A DNA stretch of 16,405 nucleotides, taken from NCBI GenBank assembly GCA_021791615.1, contig JAJYWG010000387.1:1-16405 (forward strand), written 5' to 3'. This document shows positions 1 to 8,404 of this stretch, one piece after another; within the stretch, counting starts at the first letter, position 1, and each line of letters opens with the position of its first letter. The DNA comes from Actinomycetes bacterium (lineage in GTDB: Bacteria; Actinomycetota; Acidimicrobiia; Acidimicrobiales; RAAP-2). Both the position numbers and the translations under genes were made by a program. Below the pieces are notes generated by a model. It ran no database searches, was not told where the DNA came from, and worked only from the letters and a program-made list of their open reading frames with translations.

Positions 1-2
1 GT

Positions 3-182
3 GACCTCAAGCTGGCAACCCACCTCGGCTATCTGGCCGCACTGGCTAGCCCAGACGATGAGTTCGCGATCGAGAGTTGCTCAAGGATACTGGCGAAGCG
101 GGCGGAGGAGGAGCGCTCGAGCATGGCGAGGGCTATCTTTGCCGAAGCGGCGGTGAGAGTTCGCAACCAGCCAGCTGGGTAG
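3..182 (+). CDS. C-terminal end of an unrecognised helical protein (5' partial)
   Basis: An open frame enters from the left edge and ends at TAG 180-182, giving 59 residues of plausible protein (begins DLKLATHLGYLAALASPDDE, ends AEAAVRVRNQPAG). The composition is alanine- and charge-rich and looks helical, with an EEE/RAEEER stretch. No start codon lies in the window, so only the C-terminus is visible. I do not recognise the family. The frame reads as coding because of its residue composition and GC-rich third positions. What lies upstream is unknown. Confidence 0.45.
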   Translation, partial: DLKLATHLGYLAALASPDDEFAIESCSRILAKRAEEERSSMARAIFAEAAVRVRNQPAG

Positions 183-402
183 CTTATGAGCACCTGGCTG
201 GTTGCTTCGTCACTGGCGAGGGGGGTAGACGGCACCTTGTACTCGGAGCCGAAACCCGCCGTCCCGGCCTAAGTAGAAGAAACCGTTACGAAGCGCTCCT
301 GTTTACTGTGCGGTGCTTTTGGCCATCTTAGATTTCCGTTGTTTCATAACGTCCTGATCGGTCTGCAGTTAGCCCCATCAGCTGAGGCGCGCGGTTTCGG
401 CG
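183..402. other. Gene-free spacer
   Basis: I see no convincing reading frame, RNA gene or repeat between the end of the left-edge gene and the ATPase remnant. Short open frames here have no recognisable protein character. Confidence 0.4.
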
Positions 403-743
403 TTATTGACGGACGATGAGCTGCCCGACGAGCTCCAAGAGCGCCAAAAGCGCGGCGACGGCCCGTTTTAACTCGAACTGAGCCCTGGACGGCGTCACGG
501 CTACACCCGGCGCGCACATGACGGCCCAGCAAGAGCCGAGAGAGGCCGGCGGGCGGGCCCAGGCCCGGTTGCCTTCGGCCCGGCGCCGGTCGAGGTAGCC
601 GGTGACCTCGTCCCAGGAGCTGTAGCAGCGGGCCGAGTATGTCTTGCCAAACCCCCAGGAGTGCCGTAGCAGAGCACGATGTAACGATCTCGGCGGACGG
701 CGCCGGCGAACTCGGCGAAGCGCCGGTGCTCGCTCGTGAGCAC
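403..743 (-). pseudogene. Frameshifted transposition-type AAA ATPase (TniB/IstB-like)
   Basis: Reading the minus strand from GTG 743-741, one frame gives VLTSEHRRFAEFAGAVRRDR followed by YIVLCYGTPG. The next frame continues GKTYSARCYSSWDEVTGYLD. Joined, they rebuild a Walker A region of the form GTPG-x-GKT, so the frame breaks inside the P-loop itself, in a G-run/T-run near 646-656. The EHRRFAEF and RYI-LCYG context resembles the ATP-binding helper proteins encoded by IS21-like and TniB-like elements. The rest of the AAA domain (Walker B, sensors) is not recognisable and the frame stops at TAA 405-403. It lies just inside the IS-end-like motif at 801-893. Not expected to be functional. Confidence 0.5.
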
Positions 744-800
744 GGACCCGGCCCGCTCGTTCGTCCCCGTAGCGCTCGGGGCGATTTACCCGCAGCAAAC

Positions 801-893
801 CAGTGCAGTTTTCGTGTCGCTCTACAACAAGTAGCTGTGGATTCCAAGTGAATCTGCAGTGGCCGGCTCCAGCGAAAATTGCAGTAAGGGTCA
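801..893 (-). repeat. IS21-like terminal repeat region, copy 1
   Basis: On the minus strand the motif CTGCAATTTTCG occurs with flanking TTAC (about 868-889), and a related TGCAGTTTTCGTGTCGCT lies in the opposite orientation at 805-822. Multiple short repeats of this type at an element end are characteristic of IS21-family insertion sequences, where the transposase binds. The region directly precedes the ATPase remnant on the same strand. A related copy lies about 390 bp away at 1245-1290. The family name is from memory and should be treated as provisional. Confidence 0.4.
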
Positions 894-1244
894 GCCGTCA
901 GTGTGCCGGTTGGAGAGAGGTAACCCACTAGGCAATCTCGCCGGCGATGTGACCCGCTGAGGCATCACGACCTTGGGGTGACAGCGGCGAGCATGTGGAC
1001 CCCGAGCTGAGGCCGCTGCGGGCAGCGCGCCTGCGCGAGCAGCGGGCCGGAGGCGGACCCGCCAACGCATCGGTCCACGCTCGCGCACCACGGGGCGGCC
1101 CATATCGCCACCCAGCACCGCTTTTGACATCGTGACCGCCGCCAAAGTGCTCGGTCCTTGCGTCGCCTAGACCTAGAGCTGGCCTAGCGCCGTGCGGCCT
1201 TGAGCTGATCGTCCCGGCCCTGCCGCCGCTCGTACCTGAAGAGC
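894..1244. other. Stretch between the two IS-end-like motifs, no gene seen
   Basis: Open frames exist on both strands here but none has recognisable protein character, and the minus-strand ones run straight through the IS-end motifs. It probably represents IS-internal or flanking debris. Confidence 0.35.
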
Positions 1245-1290
1245 GCCAGTAAAAGTGCAGTGGATTGGCGACACGAAAATTGCAGTGAGG
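1245..1290 (-). repeat. IS21-like terminal repeat region, copy 2
   Basis: The plus strand contains GTGCAGTGGATTGGCGACAC followed directly by GAAAATTGCAGTGAGGG. It aligns with copy 1 (CTGCAGTGGCCGGCTCCAGC then GAAAATTGCAGTAAGGG), with the same orientation and spacing but diverged in the middle. Two same-orientation copies of an IS end imply either two successive insertions or a partial duplication. The disrupted HtrA-like gene begins about 150 bp downstream. Confidence 0.45.
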
Positions 1291-1439
1291 GCCGATCGCT
1301 CGCTCGATGGCCGCCGCTCGCAAGGCGCTGCACTTCACGGTAAGGTCTGCCAGGTCCCGCGCCACCTGACCGGCCACTGGGGCGCACGGACAAGCAACGT
1401 GGCACCGACCGTTCGTAGGCTGGGGCGATACCTATCCAC

Positions 1440-2331
1440 GTGGTGGAAGACGACAAGCGCATGGCCCCCCTCCTCCGCCAAGGCTCGGGTGAGGTGATCC
1501 GCGCTGACGGGGACATCGTGACGAACAACCACGTGCTGGCGAGCGCGGCGACAGGCGGGTCGATCACGGTGGTCTTCGACAACGGCACGAGCGTCGCGGC
1601 GCGTCTCGTCGGGCGTGACCCGCTCAGCGACGTTGCGGTCATGAAGGTCGACACGAGCTGGGCGCTCCCGCCGATCCCGTTCGGTGACTCGGCGACGCTG
1701 CGCATCGGCGAGCCGGTGGTCGTCCTCGGCGCGCCGCTCGGCCTTTCGAGCACGGTCACGGCGGGCATCGTGAGCGCGCTCGGTCGCACGATCACGGTGC
1801 CAGGAGAGGGGTCCGTAAACGCGGTGCTGCTCGACGCCATCCAGACCGACGCCGCGATCAACCCGGGCAACAGCGGCGGGGCGCTCGTGAACTGCTCGGG
1901 GCGGCTTGTTGGCATCCGCTCGGCCGGAGCGACTGTTCCGAGCGCATCGGGCCAGCCCTCGCCGGGAGGCGACATCGGGCTCGGCTTCGGCATCCCGGTC
2001 GACGTGGCCGAGTCGGTCGCGAACGAGTTCATCGCGACCGGCAAGGTGCCCCACGCGTACCTCGGCCTCGACGCGGAGCCGCTCAGCTCCGGCACCGGCG
2101 AGGGGGCGCTGGCTCCCGGTTGCTACGTCACCGCAGTGAGCCCCGGCAGGCCGGCAGCGAGCGCCGGGATTCGCGCCGGGGGACGTGGTGACGACGATCG
2201 AGGGGAGGACGGCCGTCAGCCCCGACCAGATCGTAGGGCTCAGCCTTCGCGCCAAGCCGGGCGCCAAGGTGACCCTCGGCATCGACCGTGCCGGCCGACA
2301 GGCCAAGGCAACGGTCGTGCTCGGCGCCTAG
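1440..2331 (+). pseudogene. HtrA/DegP-like serine protease, N-terminally truncated, PDZ frameshifted
   Basis: The trypsin-like protease domain is clear: catalytic His31 (IVTNNHVL), Asp64 (PLSDVAVMKVD) and Ser145 (NPGNSGGALV), counting from GTG 1440. The usual N-terminal transmembrane anchor is absent, because an in-frame TAG lies at 1416-1418 and IS-like sequence lies upstream. The PDZ domain starts in frame (YLGLDA through ASAGIRAG) and then shifts at the five-G run 2178-2182. Dropping one G restores DVVTTIEGRTAVSPDQIVGL and a natural end (KATVVLGA, TAG 2329-2331). Without the correction the frame runs to 2429 in arginine-rich nonsense. In the family, such proteases degrade misfolded envelope proteins. 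With neither anchor nor full PDZ this copy is probably inactive, unless the G-run is a sequencing error. Confidence 0.8.
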
Positions 2332-2385
2332 CCGTAGCCGCTGACAGGCGTCGCATCCCTCGTGGCCGGACAGCAGCTGGCATGG

Positions 2386-2883
2386 TCAGGGGTTGTCGTG
2401 TCCTTGGCCCAGCCGGACGAACGCCGTGAGCGAGACGACCACGAGCGCCACGGCCGCTCCCTGTTCGAGGACGTGGGCGCTGCTGGTCGCTTCGACGAGC
2501 ACTTGGACGAAGTCCACCGCGACGATGAGCACGATCATCGACACGACGCGGACCTTCAAGTCGTTGAGGTCGCGCATCTGCAGCCACCCCGGAAGCCGCT
2601 CACCGGCGGGGCCGCCGATGCGGGCGACGAACAGCTCGTAAAAGCCGACGCTCGCGATGAGCAAGGTGGCCCCGATCAAGAACAGGTCGATGCCGAGGAG
2701 GATCTGTCCGATCTTCTCGCCGACCGGGAGCGGGGCGGCGACCACCGCTCGCAGCGCCAGGACGAACACGTCGGTGCCATAGGCAAAGGCACCGAGCGCG
2801 CCCAGCGCACAAACCACCACGGGGACGACCACGGCTAGCCGGCAGGCGACGAGGACGGCCTCGAAACGCGACCTGAGGCCCAT
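2386..2883 (-). CDS. yqhA: YqhA family (UPF0114) membrane protein
   Basis: A 165-residue protein starting at ATG 2883-2881, ending at TGA. It has the family layout: an N-terminal RFE start, a first membrane segment (LAVVVPVVVCALGALGAF), a second around LLGIDLFLIGATLLIASVGF, the signature YELFVARIGG, a cytosolic WLQMRDLNDLKVRV stretch, and two more hydrophobic segments (VVSMIVLIVAVDFVQVLVEA, then VALVVVSLTAFV). Family members are small inner-membrane proteins of unknown biochemical role. It lies 58 bp downstream of ftsH on the same strand, so the two are likely cotranscribed. It faces the HtrA-like remnant convergently with about 54 bp between stops. Start choice: a slightly upstream in-frame extension exists, but this ATG gives the typical N-terminus. 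Confidence 0.85.
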   Translation of the reverse strand: MGLRSRFEAVLVACRLAVVVPVVVCALGALGAFAYGTDVFVLALRAVVAAPLPVGEKIGQILLGIDLFLIGATLLIASVGFYELFVARIGGPAGERLPGWLQMRDLNDLKVRVVSMIVLIVAVDFVQVLVEATSSAHVLEQGAAVALVVVSLTAFVRLGQGHDNP

Positions 2884-2941
2884 GTCGTGGCCGTCTTCTT
2901 GACGCCCGTTCGGGTCCACGACGACCGACGTGCCCTGGCCG

Positions 2942-5035
2942 CTACTCGTGGCTTCGATGCTCGCCGCCGCGAGGACGCGCCGTGCGAGCAGGAGCGGACG
3001 CGTCTCGGGCGACTGTCGCCGGCCGCCTAGCGTCGGAGTGCTCCTCCCGCCCGGTGAGATGCACCGCGTCTCGGGGCCCGACCGACGTGCCGCCGGCGGC
3101 TGGGGTACGCCCGGCGAGCGCGTAGATCTCCTCGCCGTCGACGGTCTCGCGTTCGAGCAGGAGCGCCACGAGCGCGGCGTGGACGTCCCGGTGCTCTTCG
3201 AGCACGGCGGTCGCCCGCTGTTCTGCTTCGCGTACCAGGCGTGCCACCTCGGCGTCGATCGCCGCTTGAGTCTGCTCGGCGAACGGCCTGCTCGACAGCG
3301 CCGCGCCGCCACCACCGAGGAAGACCGACCCGCCTGCGGGGTAACCGACCGGCCCGAGCGCCGCCGACAACCCGAATTCGCGGACCATCTTGGTTGCCAG
3401 CTCCGTCGCCCGCGCCAGGTCGTTCGCCGCACCAGTCGAGCCCTGGCCGAACGCGACCAGCTCCCCGGCGCGCCCGCCGAGCATGACCGCCAGCATGTCG
3501 TAGAGATGGTCCTCGCCGTAGAGGTGGCGCTCAACGGCGGGGAGCTGTTCGGTCACCCCGAGCGCCTGACCGGCCGGCAGGATCGTCACCTTGGCGACAG
3601 GGTCCGCGGTCTTGGCGTAGACGGCCACGAGCGCGTGGCCGGCCTCGTGGACCGCCACGGCCTGCTTCTCCTCGGCCAGCAGCACGTTCGAGCCTTCGCG
3701 TCGGCCGAGGATGATCCGGTCCCGGGCGTCGTCGAAATCATCGGCAGCGAGCACCTGGCGTCCGGCGCGCACCGCGTTGATCGCCGCCTCGTTCACCAAG
3801 TTGGCGAGATCCGCCCCAGAGAACCCCGGCGTGGCACGGGCCACCACGTCGGGGTCCACCCCCTCGTCGAGGCGCTTGCCCCGGCAGTGCACGGCGACGA
3901 TAGCTCGCCGCTCGGCCAGGTTTGGCAGCGGGATCGTCACCTGCCGGTCGAAACGGCCCGGGCGCAGTAGGGCAGGGTCGAGGACTTCGGGCCGGTTCGT
4001 GGCCGCCAGCACGACAACGCCCGTCGCCGGGTCGAAACCGTCCATCTCGGCCAGCAGCTGGTTGAGGGTCTGCTCGCGCTCGTCGTTCGCGACGACCGCA
4101 CCCGAGCCCGCCCGCCGCTGGCCGATCGCGTCGATCTCGTCGACGAAGACGATCGCCGGGGCCCGCTTGCGTGCCTCGGCGAACAGGTCCCGGACCCGCG
4201 CAGCGCCCACGCCGACGAACATCTCAACGAAACTCGAGCCCGTGACCGAGAAGAACGGCACCGCCGCCTCGCCGGCGACCGCCCTGGCGAGCAGCGTCTT
4301 GCCGGTCCCCGGCGGCCCCACCATGAGCACGCCACGCGGCGCCTTCGCCCCCGCCTTGGCGTAACGGTCCGCTTCCCGCAAGAAGTCGACCACCTCGCGG
4401 ATCTCGACCTTGGCCCCCTCGTAGCCCGCCACATCAGCAAAGGTCGTCGACGGCCGCTCGGCGTCGAAGACCTTGGCGTTGGAGCGCCCCACACCCAACG
4501 CCCCCTGCAAGCGGCCTGCCGCCCCCTTGGACATCCGCCACCATAGGTAGCCAAGGACGAGGAACGGCAACACCAGGATGAGCCACGACAGCACCTGGGA
4601 GCCGAAGGACACCCCCGGGACGGTGGCGGTGATCTGCACCCCGTTGTCCTCGAGCTTGGTGAGCAGCTCCTGGCCGGCCTGGGTGGGGATCACCGTCGAG
4701 TAGCTGTGCCCGTTTGCCAGCTCCCCGCTAGCCTGGCCGTCCGAGGCGATCGAGACGGTCTTCACCTGCTTAGCGGCCACGCTGTGAAGGAAGCCCGAGT
4801 AGGTGAGCGACTCGTGGGGCTGCGAGCCAGTCGCCGGCAAGAACAGGTAGAGCACGACGAACAGGCCGAGCGCGACCAGCCACAGGTAGTGCCGCCAACG
4901 CGGCGGGGGCGGCGGCGCCACCGGCGCCCCCCGGTCCCTCGTCGGCGGCGGCTCAGCCCACTTGGTCACCCCCGCCCCCCTACCCTCGCCCGGCTCGGCC
5001 GTCCGTATCGTGCGAGAGATGCCGGCATCGGCCAC
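2942..5035 (-). CDS. ftsH: ATP-dependent zinc metalloprotease FtsH
   Basis: 697 residues from GTG 5035. It is a membrane-anchored AAA+ protease that extracts and degrades membrane and short-lived cytosolic proteins. Order of elements: proline-rich N-terminus (to about residue 48), TM1 at about 50-67, an extracytoplasmic domain, TM2 at about 148-166, then the AAA module with Walker A GPPGTGKT (240-247), pore loop FVGVG, Walker B IVFVDE (295-300) and the second region of homology ([20 protein letters not shown]). The peptidase motif is HEAGH (463-467), with the third zinc ligand in [11 protein letters not shown] (Asp539). All catalytic residues are present. An alternative GTG start at 4969, preceded by a G-rich possible ribosome site, would remove 22 residues and give a more usual N-terminus. 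The poorly conserved C-terminal tail is Arg/Ala rich. It is divergent from terC and upstream of yqhA. Confidence 0.93.
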   Translation of the reverse strand: MADAGISRTIRTAEPGEGRGAGVTKWAEPPPTRDRGAPVAPPPPPRWRHYLWLVALGLFVVLYLFLPATGSQPHESLTYSGFLHSVAAKQVKTVSIASDGQASGELANGHSYSTVIPTQAGQELLTKLEDNGVQITATVPGVSFGSQVLSWLILVLPFLVLGYLWWRMSKGAAGRLQGALGVGRSNAKVFDAERPSTTFADVAGYEGAKVEIREVVDFLREADRYAKAGAKAPRGVLMVGPPGTGKTLLARAVAGEAAVPFFSVTGSSFVEMFVGVGAARVRDLFAEARKRAPAIVFVDEIDAIGQRRAGSGAVVANDEREQTLNQLLAEMDGFDPATGVVVLAATNRPEVLDPALLRPGRFDRQVTIPLPNLAERRAIVAVHCRGKRLDEGVDPDVVARATPGFSGADLANLVNEAAINAVRAGRQVLAADDFDDARDRIILGRREGSNVLLAEEKQAVAVHEAGHALVAVYAKTADPVAKVTILPAGQALGVTEQLPAVERHLYGEDHLYDMLAVMLGGRAGELVAFGQGSTGAANDLARATELATKMVREFGLSAALGPVGYPAGGSVFLGGGGAALSSRPFAEQTQAAIDAEVARLVREAEQRATAVLEEHRDVHAALVALLLERETVDGEEIYALAGRTPAAGGTSVGPRDAVHLTGREEHSDARRPATVARDASAPARTARPRGGEHRSHE

Positions 5036-5318
5036 GCCTCGAAGTCCATCGCCTGATCGTAGGCAATCGACGCCTCGAACGCCGTGACGACCTCGTGGGA
5101 CTGCGCCCCGCCCTCCCCAGCGCCGTCGCGTCGGGCAACTCCGCCCTACGATCCGAGGTCATGCCCGGCGTCGCAGCGCCCGAAGCGACCGACGCACCCC
5201 GCCCGCTCGCCGGACCCCCGCGCGACGTTCTCGACCGGCGTCGCAGTCGCCACGCTTTGTTGGCTCAGAGGTCGCCCCCAACGCCGAGCCTTTCTCGGAA
5301 GACGACCGGCTCAAGTCG
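5036..5318. promoter_or_regulatory. Divergent ftsH/terC intergenic region with mirrored TACGAT boxes
   Basis: The 283-bp gap between divergent operons contains a perfect 9-bp inverted repeat, GATCGTAGG at 5055-5063 and CCTACGATC at 5145-5153. Each copy presents TACGAT, a fair -10 hexamer, towards the gene on its own side (minus 5061-5056, plus 5147-5152). I find no good TTGACA-like -35 at 16-19 bp from either, so they are weak promoter candidates or half-sites for a shared regulator. Confidence 0.3.
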
Positions 5319-6251
5319 ATGAGCCCGCCGCTTTGGGCCTGGCTCGCCACGCTCGCAGGACTCGGGGGGTTCCTCACCGGGGAGATCGTCTTTCACCGAC
5401 GCCACGGCCTCTCGGGGCTGCGCCCAGCGCTCGCAGAGAGCGCCGCGTGGATCCTCATCTCGGTCGCGTTCGGCGTCGGGCTCGCCTGGACCTCGGGGTG
5501 GGCGACCGGCGGGCAGTACTTCACCGGCTACCTCCTCGAGAAGTCGCTCAGCGTCGACAACGTGCTCGCCTTCGCCCTGGTGCTGCGAAGCTTCAACGTC
5601 CCCCCCACCGACCAGCGACGCGTGCTCTCATACGGGGTGCTCGGCGCCCTCGGCATGCGCGGCGCCTTCATCGCAGCGGGCGCGGCGTTCGTCGAGCACG
5701 TCAGCTGGGCGTTCTACCCCTTCGGGGCGGTCGTGCTCCTCGCGGGGCTCCGCCTCGGCCGCGGCGGCGAGTTCGATGTCGAGCACGGACGGCTCATCGC
5801 CACGGTCCGACACCTCGTCGCTGTCGATCCCACTGCCGACAACGGGCGCTTCGTCACCAACCACGACGGCCGGTGGGCGGCGACCCCGCTCCTGCTCGCG
5901 CTCGTCACCGTCGAAGCCACCGACCTCGTCTTCGCCGCCGACTCGATCCCGGCCATCTTCGGGGTCACGACCAATGTCTTCGTCGTCTTCACGTCCAACG
6001 CCTTCGCCGTGCTCGGCTTGCGCTCGCTGTACTTCGTGCTCGCAGACGCCATGGACCGCTTCTCCTACCTCACCAAGGGACTCGCCGTCCTGCTCGTGCT
6101 CATCGGGCTCAAGATGCTGCTCAAACCCGTAGTCGAGGTCCCCACCATCATCACCTTGGCCGTCGTCGTCGCCGCCGTCGGCCTCAGCGCCGCCGCCAGC
6201 TGGCACTCCAAGCACCACCCAGACGACCCGCAGCCCGGGACAGAGCGATGA
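5319..6251 (+). CDS. TerC/Alx family integral membrane protein
   Basis: 310 residues with roughly eight or nine hydrophobic segments. It has both TerC hallmarks: the acidic membrane motif EKSLSVDN (74-81) and the second EATDLVFAADSIPAIFGVT block (about 199-217), followed by TSNAFAVLGLRSLYFVL. Family members are implicated in tellurite resistance phenotypes and, for Alx/MntP-like relatives, in manganese export and alkaline or metal stress; the substrate cannot be told from sequence. The start ATG 5319 lacks a strong Shine-Dalgarno. The frame is open upstream but offers no good start. Its stop overlaps the dedA start (ATGA at 6248-6251), so it is the first gene of a three-gene, translationally coupled operon. 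Confidence 0.9.
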   Translation: MSPPLWAWLATLAGLGGFLTGEIVFHRRHGLSGLRPALAESAAWILISVAFGVGLAWTSGWATGGQYFTGYLLEKSLSVDNVLAFALVLRSFNVPPTDQRRVLSYGVLGALGMRGAFIAAGAAFVEHVSWAFYPFGAVVLLAGLRLGRGGEFDVEHGRLIATVRHLVAVDPTADNGRFVTNHDGRWAATPLLLALVTVEATDLVFAADSIPAIFGVTTNVFVVFTSNAFAVLGLRSLYFVLADAMDRFSYLTKGLAVLLVLIGLKMLLKPVVEVPTIITLAVVVAAVGLSAAASWHSKHHPDDPQPGTER

Positions 6252-6862
6252 GCCACCTCAGCGTGCTGCAGCTCGACTCGCCCGTCTCCTACCTCCTCGC
6301 GCTCGTCCTGCCCGCCCTCGACGCCCTCGTCCCGCTCGTGCCGAGCGAGACCGTCCTAATCGCCCTCGGCGTCGCCACCGCCGGCAGCACCGACCCCCGC
6401 ATCGCCGCCCTCGTCGCGCTCGCCGCCGCCGGTGCCTTCCTCGGCGACAACCTCTCCTACCTCCTCGGCCGGCGCTTCGGCCCCGCCGCCGAACGGCGCT
6501 TCTTCACGAGCGACAAAGGACGACACCGCCGCGAGTGGGCCCAGCACGCCCTCGAGCACTACGGGGCCCGGTTGATCCTCGTCTGCCGGTTCGTCCCCGG
6601 TGGACGGACCGCCGTCACCCTCGTGTGCGGCCTCATCGCCTACCCGCGGCGCACCTTCCTCGCCGCCACCGCCGTCGCCGCCGTCCTCTGGGCCAGCTAC
6701 GCCTTCTTCATCGGCCGCCTCAGCGGCAAGGCGTTCGAGCACCGACCCTGGGCCGGGTTCCTCGTCGCCTTCGGTGCCGCCCTCGCCATAAGCGGCCTCA
6801 TCGAGATCGCCCGCCGGGCCCGAAGGTGGCGGCGCGCCCGAAACCAACGCCGAGGCACATGA
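6248..6862 (+). CDS. DedA family membrane protein
   Basis: 204 residues. Features of the DedA (VTT/SNARE-associated) family are visible: the VPSETVL loop near residue 31, GAFLGDNLSYLLGRRFG (about 63-78), and the amphipathic CRFVPGGRT motif (113-121) with its arginines, followed by the re-entrant or TM segment TLVCGLIAYPRRTF. Family members act in lipid (undecaprenyl-phosphate or phospholipid) flipping and membrane-potential homeostasis. Which lipid is moved here is not determinable. The ATG overlaps the terC TGA by four bases and its own TGA overlaps the next ATG in the same way, which is strong evidence of one operon. The C-terminus is a basic RRARRWRRARNQRR tail on the cytosolic side. Confidence 0.88.
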   Translation: MSHLSVLQLDSPVSYLLALVLPALDALVPLVPSETVLIALGVATAGSTDPRIAALVALAAAGAFLGDNLSYLLGRRFGPAAERRFFTSDKGRHRREWAQHALEHYGARLILVCRFVPGGRTAVTLVCGLIAYPRRTFLAATAVAAVLWASYAFFIGRLSGKAFEHRPWAGFLVAFGAALAISGLIEIARRARRWRRARNQRRGT

Positions 6863-7722
6863 CCGCCTCGATCGTCGCCGCCCTCGCCGCCGCCACCAGC
6901 TTCGCCTGGGCCGCTGTCTACCAACAAGAAGCCGCCCAGAGCGCGCCAGCGACCTCCTCGCTCAAGCTCCGCCTGCTCCTCGACCTTCTCCGCCGCCCCA
7001 AATGGATCGCCGGGATCGCCCTGCTCGTCTGCGGCTACGCACTCCAAGGCGTCGCCCTCGCCTTCGGACCCGTCGCCCTCGTCCAGCCCGTCGTCGTCAC
7101 CGAGCTCGCCATCGCCGTCCCCATCGCCATGTGGCGCCGCCACCGCCGAGCCGCAGCGCGCGACTGGGCCGGCATCATCGCCGTCCTCGGTGGCGTCGCC
7201 GGCTGCCTCATCCTCGCCTCGCCCGTCGAAGGCATCGGCAACCCGGCCCCGCTCACCTGGGTCGCCACCCTCACGCCGGTCGCCGTCGTCACCGCGCTCC
7301 TCGTCGTCGTCGCCACCCGGGTCAGCGGCCGCCACCGGGCCATGCTCCTCGGCGCCGCGGCCGGTGCCGCCTTCGGGCTCCTCGCCGTGCTCACCAAAGC
7401 CACCGTCTCCGAGCTCGCCCACTCCCTCACTGGTGCGCTCACCTCCCCACAGCCCTACCTGCTCATCCTCGCCGGCATCGCCGCCCTCGTCATCTCCCAA
7501 AGCGCCTACCAAGCGGGACCGCTCGCCTACTCGATGCCTTTCATCGCCGTGCTCGAACCCCTCCTTGCCGTCCTCATCGGCGACACCGCCCTCAACGAAC
7601 AAGTCCGCCTCACCAGCGCCTACCTCGCCGGAGAAGCCCTCACGGCCGCCCTCGCCGCCATCGGCATCGTCCTGCTCGCCACCTCACCCACGGTCCTCAG
7701 TATCTATGACGAGAGCCGCTGA
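6859..7722 (+). CDS. DMT (drug/metabolite transporter) superfamily protein
   Basis: 287 residues, almost entirely hydrophobic, with about nine or ten predicted membrane segments in two halves as expected for an EamA/DMT-type duplicated fold. Visible elements include the N-terminal helix with AVYQQEAAQ, the GPVALVQPVVVTELAIAVP segment of the first half and the equivalent SAYQAGPLAYSMPFIAVLEP in the second half. That pattern is typical of the actinobacterial DMT/NIPA-like group. The substrate is unknown. The start is fixed by ATGA overlap with dedA (6859-6862). A 6-bp inverted repeat follows 14 bp after the TGA, marking the operon end. Confidence 0.82.
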   Translation: MTASIVAALAAATSFAWAAVYQQEAAQSAPATSSLKLRLLLDLLRRPKWIAGIALLVCGYALQGVALAFGPVALVQPVVVTELAIAVPIAMWRRHRRAAARDWAGIIAVLGGVAGCLILASPVEGIGNPAPLTWVATLTPVAVVTALLVVVATRVSGRHRAMLLGAAAGAAFGLLAVLTKATVSELAHSLTGALTSPQPYLLILAGIAALVISQSAYQAGPLAYSMPFIAVLEPLLAVLIGDTALNEQVRLTSAYLAGEALTAALAAIGIVLLATSPTVLSIYDESR

Positions 7723-7736
7723 CCCCTATTCTTTGA

Positions 7737-7752
7737 CGCCTGAACTCAGGCG
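7737..7752. terminator. Short hairpin at the end of the terC operon
   Basis: CGCCTG AACT CAGGCG forms a perfect 6-bp stem with a 4-nt loop, 14 bp after the transporter stop and overlapping the stop codon of the opposing integrase remnant. No T-tract follows, so it is at best a weak or bidirectional terminator. Confidence 0.4.
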
Positions 7753-8247
7753 CGGAGAGCATCCAGCGATAACCTTCTCGTTCCTCTACCCGGGCGTTCT
7801 GCCGCGTCCTTCAGCTCATCCGGCTCGTTGTCAGTGCTCAGCTCACCGAGCGGGTCCGTCGTGGTCGTGGTTCGGGCCGCGGTTTGGGAGAGGGTCGGCA
7901 TGCCGAGGTTCACGGAGCTGGCCCGCTGCTCGGCGATCAGGTCCATCTGGGCGAGCTTGTGGCGGGCACCGTCCAGGCTGACCCGTAGACGTTCGGCCTC
8001 GCCGAGCCAGCCTTCCGACTCCGCTTCGGCGATGCGCTCGGCGAGGTTGTCACTGATCTCGACCAGCCGGGACCGCTCGGCAGGGTCGGGCGCAGAAGCG
8101 GGGCAGCGCAGGCAGCTGTGTTCGTGGGTGCAGGGCGTCGCCGTAGGACCGGCCGCACTCGCCGAGCGCCACCTTGCGCGGCGCGAAGTAGCCGAGGCCT
8201 CGGCCAATGGGACGAGCAGAGGAGGACCCCTGGGCAACGGCAGCCAA
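7746..8247 (-). pseudogene. C-terminal remnant of a tyrosine-type integrase, frameshifted
   Basis: The minus strand reads YFAPRKVALGECGRSYG in one frame (upstream of about 8138) and then TPCTHEHSCLRCP, DPAERSRLVEISDNLAERIA, EAESEGWLGEAERLRVSLDG in the next. Removing one base at about 8138 joins them as GRSYG-TPCTHEHSC. The Cys/His cluster followed by the ISDNL-ARIAEAE-EGWLGE helix pair is the C-terminal tail I associate with a common actinobacterial site-specific integrase. The catalytic core (the R..HxxR..Y residues) is not in the window. The 3' end at TCA 7746-7748 may be natural. It is the trace of an integrated element between the terC operon and the copper-protein operon. Confidence 0.6.
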
Positions 8248-8404
8248 CTATTCGCTGACCAACTACGCCGACGTAGCCGAGCTCTTCGTAACCCCCTGAC
8301 CCATAGCCACCCTGGCGTCCGTGGCAAAGCCGCTACCGCCCACGGCTCCGCCCATCCGTGGACCCCGCCGGGTTGGTGTCAAACTTAAATCAACAGTACC
8401 GGGT

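Noticed and set aside
1184..2095. 303-aa minus-strand ORF opposite the HtrA-like gene
   Set aside because: Shadow frame. The plus strand carries the protease triad, and the minus product is Ser/Thr/Pro-rich without a domain.
2930..3970. 346-aa plus-strand ORF opposite ftsH
   Set aside because: Antisense to a fully conserved FtsH. Composition dominated by Arg/Gly/His and no motif.
5628..6218. 196-aa minus-strand ORF opposite terC (acidic, Gly/Asp/Glu rich)
   Set aside because: It is the reverse-frame shadow of a highly GC-biased real gene. Low-complexity acidic composition, no ribosome site, no family.
6697..7602. 301-aa minus-strand ORF opposite the DMT transporter
   Set aside because: Extremely Glu/Asp/Gly-rich antisense shadow of alanine/valine/leucine codons in the transporter.
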